NCBI GenBank assembly: GCA_017473265.1
Contig: JAFULQ010000001.1
Location: 1-64,000 of the forward strand
Direction of reading: 5' to 3'
DNA: 64,000 nucleotides
Source of the DNA: Erysipelotrichaceae bacterium
Lineage (GTDB): Bacteria; Bacillota_I; Bacilli_A; Erysipelotrichales; Erysipelotrichaceae
Shown: piece after piece, positions 60,901-64,000 of the stretch
Position numbering within the stretch: position 1 is the stretch's first letter
How the letters are laid out: each line of letters opens with the position of its first letter
Translations under genes and position numbers: made by a program
The notes under the pieces: model-generated
The model's database searches: none
What the model was told of the DNA's origin: nothing
The model's input: only the letters and a program-made list of their open reading frames with translations

Positions 60901-61311
60901 ATGATTCGTCCAATTATGAGAGATATCTTTTTCTTACAACAAAAGTCAGAAAAAGCAACCAAGCAAGATGCACAAGTCATTGTAGATTTATTAGATACGT
61001 TAGCCGCGAATCGTGATCGTTGTGTGGGTATGGCTGCCAATATGATTGGTGTTAAGAAGCGTATTATTGTAGTTAATATGGGTATGATGAATGTGGCTAT
61101 GGTAAATCCGGAGATTGTTAGTAAAAGCAATCCGTATGAAACAGAAGAGGGATGTTTGTCGCTTGTAGGAGTACGTAAAACGACTCGTTATGAACAAATT
61201 GAAGTAAAGTATTTAGATCAAAATTTTGTTCCTAAAAAACAAAAGTTTAGTGGTTGGATAGCGCAAATTATTCAACATGAAATTGATCACTGTAATGGAA
61301 TATTAATATAA
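60901..61311 (+). CDS. Peptide deformylase-like protein with altered motif 1
   Basis: A 136-aa protein of the deformylase family, shorter than standard enzymes (150-190). Motif 2 EGCLS (Cys85) and motif 3 HEIDH (His126, Glu127, His130) retain the metal site and the catalytic Glu. Motif 1, normally GxGLAAPQ, reads VGMAANMIG: the conserved Gln that helps bind the formyl group is Met48. It may be a second, specialised deformylase. GGAGG lies about 5 nt before the ATG. Confidence 0.85.
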   Translation: MIRPIMRDIFFLQQKSEKATKQDAQVIVDLLDTLAANRDRCVGMAANMIGVKKRIIVVNMGMMNVAMVNPEIVSKSNPYETEEGCLSLVGVRKTTRYEQIEVKYLDQNFVPKKQKFSGWIAQIIQHEIDHCNGILI

Positions 61312-61315
61312 AAGA

Positions 61316-61340
61316 ATAGGGAAGTTTGTACTTCCCTATA
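61316..61340. terminator. Bidirectional terminator
   Basis: 10-bp stem ATAGGGAAGT / ACTTCCCTAT with a 4-nt loop between the deformylase-like and M3 peptidase genes. Confidence 0.8.
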
Positions 61341-63033
61341 ATTTTGTGTCATCAATTTTATTTAATTCATTACGCATATTAGAAACAATGTTCTTTAAGC
61401 ATCCATCTGTGAATGGAGATTTTAAATGAGAACTTTCTAATAATTGTAAGAATGGTTTTGTACCACCTAGTTTACATAGTTCAATGTAATCATTCCATGT
61501 TGTTTCATCTTGTTCTAACATTCTTGTGAAGAATTGTAGTGCACATACTTGTGCTAATGTATAGTCAATATAGTAGAAAGGTGAAGCGAAGATGTGTCCT
61601 TGTTTATAGAAGAAACCACCTTCTTCTAAAATTGGGAAACCTTCATAATCTCTTTCTGGAATATACATCTTTTCAAGTCTTCTGAATGTTTCTTTGCGTT
61701 GTTGAGGTGTCATATCTGGATTTGCATATACTTCGTGTTGGAAGTGGTCAACTAAGATTCCATATGGAATAAAAGTTAATGCCCCAGCGATATGTGAATA
61801 AATGTATTTTTCAGTATCTTCTTTGAAGAAGCTTTCCATCCAAGGATGGGCAAAGAATTCCATTGACATAGAATGAATTTCACAAGATTCCATAGTAGGG
61901 AAACTGCAATCAGGTACTAAATGTGGATTTGTTTTATTTGTTAGATAACTTTGGAAAGCATGTCCTGCTTCGTGTGTTAAGACATCGACATCACCTGATG
62001 TACCATTAAAGTTAGAGAAAATGAATGGTACTTTATAATCATAGAAGTCTGTACAATAGCCTCCCATATCTTTATTTGGTTTAGTTTCTAAATCAAATAG
62101 TTCCATATCACACATCATATCAAAGAAATCACCAGTTTCCTTAGACATTTCACGATACATTTTTCTAGCCGCATTGACTAAGTCTTGTGATGTGCCTTTA
62201 GGTGTTGGGTTACCACTTTCAAATTCATAGTTAATATCATAAGCTGTTAATTTATCTAAGCCTAAACGTACTCTTTGTCTTTCGTAGATTTCAGAACAAA
62301 TAGGAGTAACATCTTCTAATACTTGTTTACGATAGTTAGCGACCATATCCGCATTGTAATCTAAACGGTTCATACGTAAGTAACCAAGTTCGATGAAGTT
62401 TTCGTATCCTAATTTTTTTGCCATTGTATGTCTTACTTTAACTAATTCATCATAGATACGATCAAATTCTGGTGCATTGTCAGCATAGTATTGTGTTGCG
62501 GCTTCTAATGCACGTTTACGAGTATCTCGATCTTTTGATAATGTTTTAGTAGCGATAGATGCTAGATTATAGGTTTCACCATCAAATTCGATTTTTGCGC
62601 TAGCTTTTAATTTTGAATATTCGCTTGTTAATTTATTTTCTTGTTGTAGTTCTTCAATAATAGATTCATCAAATGTTTTTACAGCATTTTCTGCTAACAT
62701 GAAGAATGTTTTAGGAACTGCTAATTCATCTTTGAATGGACATGCTAAACAGATTTTTGAGAATTCATTTTCAAACACTTGGATTCTTGGACTTGTTTCA
62801 TCCCAATAGTCTTGTTCCCCTTTGTAGAAGGCATCACTTGTATCAATAGTGTGTCTTACTGAGCATAATGACATCATAGTCATAATGTGTCCTCTATAAT
62901 CACTGATTTTATCGAAGACTTTATTGAATGTTTCTGGATTATTGGCTTGTTTTAATTCTTCTAATAATGCACTGTATTCTTTTTCTACTTGTTCATAAGG
63001 AATACGTTCATATGTAAATTCACTAAATTTCAT
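61336..63033 (-). CDS. M3-family oligoendopeptidase
   Basis: A 565-aa cytosolic zinc metallopeptidase that degrades oligopeptides. The zinc motif HEAGH (in VLTHEAGHAFQSYL) lies near residue 350, with the third-ligand Glu expected in SCEIHSMSMEFF about 27 residues later. Length and motif spacing match the TIGR02289 branch of M3 oligopeptidases, close to PepF. AAAGGAGATC precedes the ATG on the minus strand. It is monocistronic. Confidence 0.92.
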   Translation of the reverse strand: MKFSEFTYERIPYEQVEKEYSALLEELKQANNPETFNKVFDKISDYRGHIMTMMSLCSVRHTIDTSDAFYKGEQDYWDETSPRIQVFENEFSKICLACPFKDELAVPKTFFMLAENAVKTFDESIIEELQQENKLTSEYSKLKASAKIEFDGETYNLASIATKTLSKDRDTRKRALEAATQYYADNAPEFDRIYDELVKVRHTMAKKLGYENFIELGYLRMNRLDYNADMVANYRKQVLEDVTPICSEIYERQRVRLGLDKLTAYDINYEFESGNPTPKGTSQDLVNAARKMYREMSKETGDFFDMMCDMELFDLETKPNKDMGGYCTDFYDYKVPFIFSNFNGTSGDVDVLTHEAGHAFQSYLTNKTNPHLVPDCSFPTMESCEIHSMSMEFFAHPWMESFFKEDTEKYIYSHIAGALTFIPYGILVDHFQHEVYANPDMTPQQRKETFRRLEKMYIPERDYEGFPILEEGGFFYKQGHIFASPFYYIDYTLAQVCALQFFTRMLEQDETTWNDYIELCKLGGTKPFLQLLESSHLKSPFTDGCLKNIVSNMRNELNKIDDTKL

Positions 63034-63110
63034 AACTGATCTCCTTTATATTGATAAAATTATAGCACAATTGTCATGGTATAATATAAAAAAAGCATGG
63101 AGGAGTTATC

Positions 63111-63668
63111 ATGAGACAAAGTATGAAAGCGAAATCTTGTATCTATCCACAGCCAGTATTGATTATTGGTACCTATGATGAACATGGTGTTGCGGATGCG
63201 ATGAATGCGGCGTGGGGTGGTGTCGCCGATTTTGATAAGTTAATTATTTGTGTGGATCATTCACATAAAACGATGAAGAATATCTTTTTGAAAAAAGAGT
63301 TTACAGTAAGTATGGGTATTCGAAAAGAAGTGGTTGCTTGTGATTATGTGGGTGTTGTTAGCGCTAATGATGTGCCTAATAAATTAAAGAAAACAGGATG
63401 GCATGTATTGAAAGCTGAAAAGGTGGATGCCCCAGTATTTGAAGAGCTTCCTTTAACGTTTGAATGTACATTGATGAGTTATGATGAAGAAACAGAACTT
63501 ATGATGTGTCAAATTGTGAATGTAAATGTAGATGATAGCATTCTTACTGATGGTAAGATTGATGTAAGCAAATTAGAGCCGATTACTTATGATAGTGTGT
63601 ATCATAAATACAGAGTATTGGGTGATGTAGTAGGTAATGCATTTAAGGATGGATTACAATTAAAGTAA
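63111..63668 (+). CDS. Flavin reductase-like FMN-binding protein
   Basis: A 185-aa protein with the flavin reductase-like split-barrel domain. Features are PQPVLIIGTYDEHGVADAMNAAWGG near the start (FMN phosphate and ring contacts, read in parts), CVDHSHKTMKNI near residue 48 and CDYVGVVSANDVPNK. Such proteins bind FMN and reduce it or another electron acceptor. GGAGG precedes the ATG by about 7 nt. It stands alone between two minus-strand genes. Confidence 0.87.
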   Translation: MRQSMKAKSCIYPQPVLIIGTYDEHGVADAMNAAWGGVADFDKLIICVDHSHKTMKNIFLKKEFTVSMGIRKEVVACDYVGVVSANDVPNKLKKTGWHVLKAEKVDAPVFEELPLTFECTLMSYDEETELMMCQIVNVNVDDSILTDGKIDVSKLEPITYDSVYHKYRVLGDVVGNAFKDGLQLK

Positions 63669-63684
63669 TATTACCTGGGTAATA

Positions 63685-63716
63685 AAAAGAGTTTTCTTAA
63701 TTGAAAACTCTTTTAA
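63685..63716. terminator. Bidirectional terminator
   Basis: 12-bp stem AAAAGAGTTTTC / GAAAACTCTTTT with loop TTAATT; it overlaps the end of the PfkB gene and serves both convergent genes. Confidence 0.85.
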
Positions 63717-64000
63717 ATTGTTCTTTTGTTAGTGATGCGCCTTCAATTTGAACTACTTGGGATGCGATTGTATTGGCTAATACAATGGCATTCTCTGGTG
63801 TATAACCCATTTGTAAAGCGGCCATATAGCTTCCTAGATGGCTATCTCCTGCACCAATTGTATCTACAACCGTGCTTGGATTTCCTGGGATATAGATACC
63901 TTGATAATCATGATAATAGTAGGCTCCTTTTTCGCCAAGTGTTACGATGATATCGTTATTTGTTTGTTTGAATAATTGTAAACAAGCTTCTTCAATAGAA
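63697..64000 (-). CDS. PfkB-family carbohydrate kinase, C-terminal part
   Basis: The last 100 codons of a minus-strand gene whose start lies beyond the window. The frame reads IIVTLGEKGAYYY, then VVDTIGAGDSHLGSYMAAL, the PfkB signature 2 with the catalytic Asp in GAGD, and ends EGASLTKEQFKRVFN. This class phosphorylates sugars or nucleosides such as ribose, fructose derivatives or fructoselysine. The missing N-terminal part would decide the substrate. Confidence 0.9.
   Translation of the reverse strand, partial: SIEEACLQLFKQTNNDIIVTLGEKGAYYYHDYQGIYIPGNPSTVVDTIGAGDSHLGSYMAALQMGYTPENAIVLANTIASQVVQIEGASLTKEQFKRVFN

Noticed and set aside
63726-63950. 74-aa plus-strand ORF near the right end
   Set aside because: It is antisense to the PfkB kinase frame, which carries the DTIGAGD signature.

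Overview
The window is about 64 kb of gene-dense, AT-rich bacterial chromosome from a low-GC Gram-positive. Evidence is strong purine-rich ribosome binding sites, two tRNA-sensing T-box leaders, ECF and MetNIQ transporters, lipoprotein signals, a CarD regulator and abundant U-tailed hairpin terminators. The flavour is Bacillota, perhaps Erysipelotrichia-like; this placement is inference only. No integrase, transposase, phage module or CRISPR array was seen.

Layout. 1-141: tail of a 5S rRNA gene and its terminator, so the window starts at the end of an rRNA operon. 0.2-8.7 kb: DUF554 protein, RluA pseudouridine synthase, MFS protein, a barnase/barstar pair, YdcF-like protein, Cof phosphatase, GltS, a PlsC acyltransferase with zinc ribbon, and a YwaF-like protein. 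8.8-12.2 kb: a two-gene unit bounded by terminators, made of an 816-aa adenosine-deaminase-like protein with a SLOG/Rossmann-like C-terminus and a multi-pass membrane protein. 12.2-14.8 kb: DEAD-box helicase with a leader hairpin, a gene-free structured stretch, and CarD. 14.9-21.0 kb: an operon of ECF transporter (S, double ATPase, T), M20 peptidase and two DUF62 SAM hydrolase paralogues. 21.1-24.8 kb: an EamA exporter, then a Met-type T-box driving metNIQ. 24.8-25.4 kb: a candidate type I toxin-antitoxin locus and tRNA-Leu(GAG).

25.4-33.2 kb: XRE/zinc-ribbon regulator, cysteine desulfidase-like protein, a large unknown membrane protein, a second T-box (predicted arginine) driving an MBL hydrolase and a polar amino acid ABC transporter, and a recent 332-bp tandem duplication of a small membrane protein gene. 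33.3-42.6 kb: M18 aminopeptidase, ATP-grasp protein, tRNA-Arg(CCG), DUF1016/YhcG nuclease, alpha/beta hydrolase, M20 amidohydrolase, DegV, ceramidase-like protein and prepilin peptidase. 42.8-49.5 kb: PPC protein, GNAT, a nucleoside deoxyribosyltransferase-like/GNAT fusion, XRE membrane regulator, HAD phosphatase, P-loop protein, a yaaA-bcp pair, and a PII-like protein with a CPA antiporter. 49.7-56.8 kb: TldD/TldE, a GyrI-like gene remnant, and a MarR-controlled heterodimeric ABC exporter. 56.8-64 kb: a GC-rich structured RNA next to a PBECR-type nuclease-fold gene, two GNAT paralogues, an ABC transporter, a deformylase-like protein, an M3 oligopeptidase, a flavin reductase-like protein and the 3' part of a PfkB kinase.

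Common threads are methionine/SAM/adenosine economy (DUF62 pair, metNIQ, EamA, the deaminase-like protein), amino acid uptake under T-box control, peptide turnover (M18, M20, M3, TldDE), and small conflict modules (barnase/barstar, a type I-like locus, PBECR, DUF1016). The strongest candidates for something undescribed are the deaminase/SLOG-like plus membrane-protein unit, the GC-rich pseudoknot-capable RNA behind the PBECR gene, and the convergent 28-codon ORF/antisense RNA locus.
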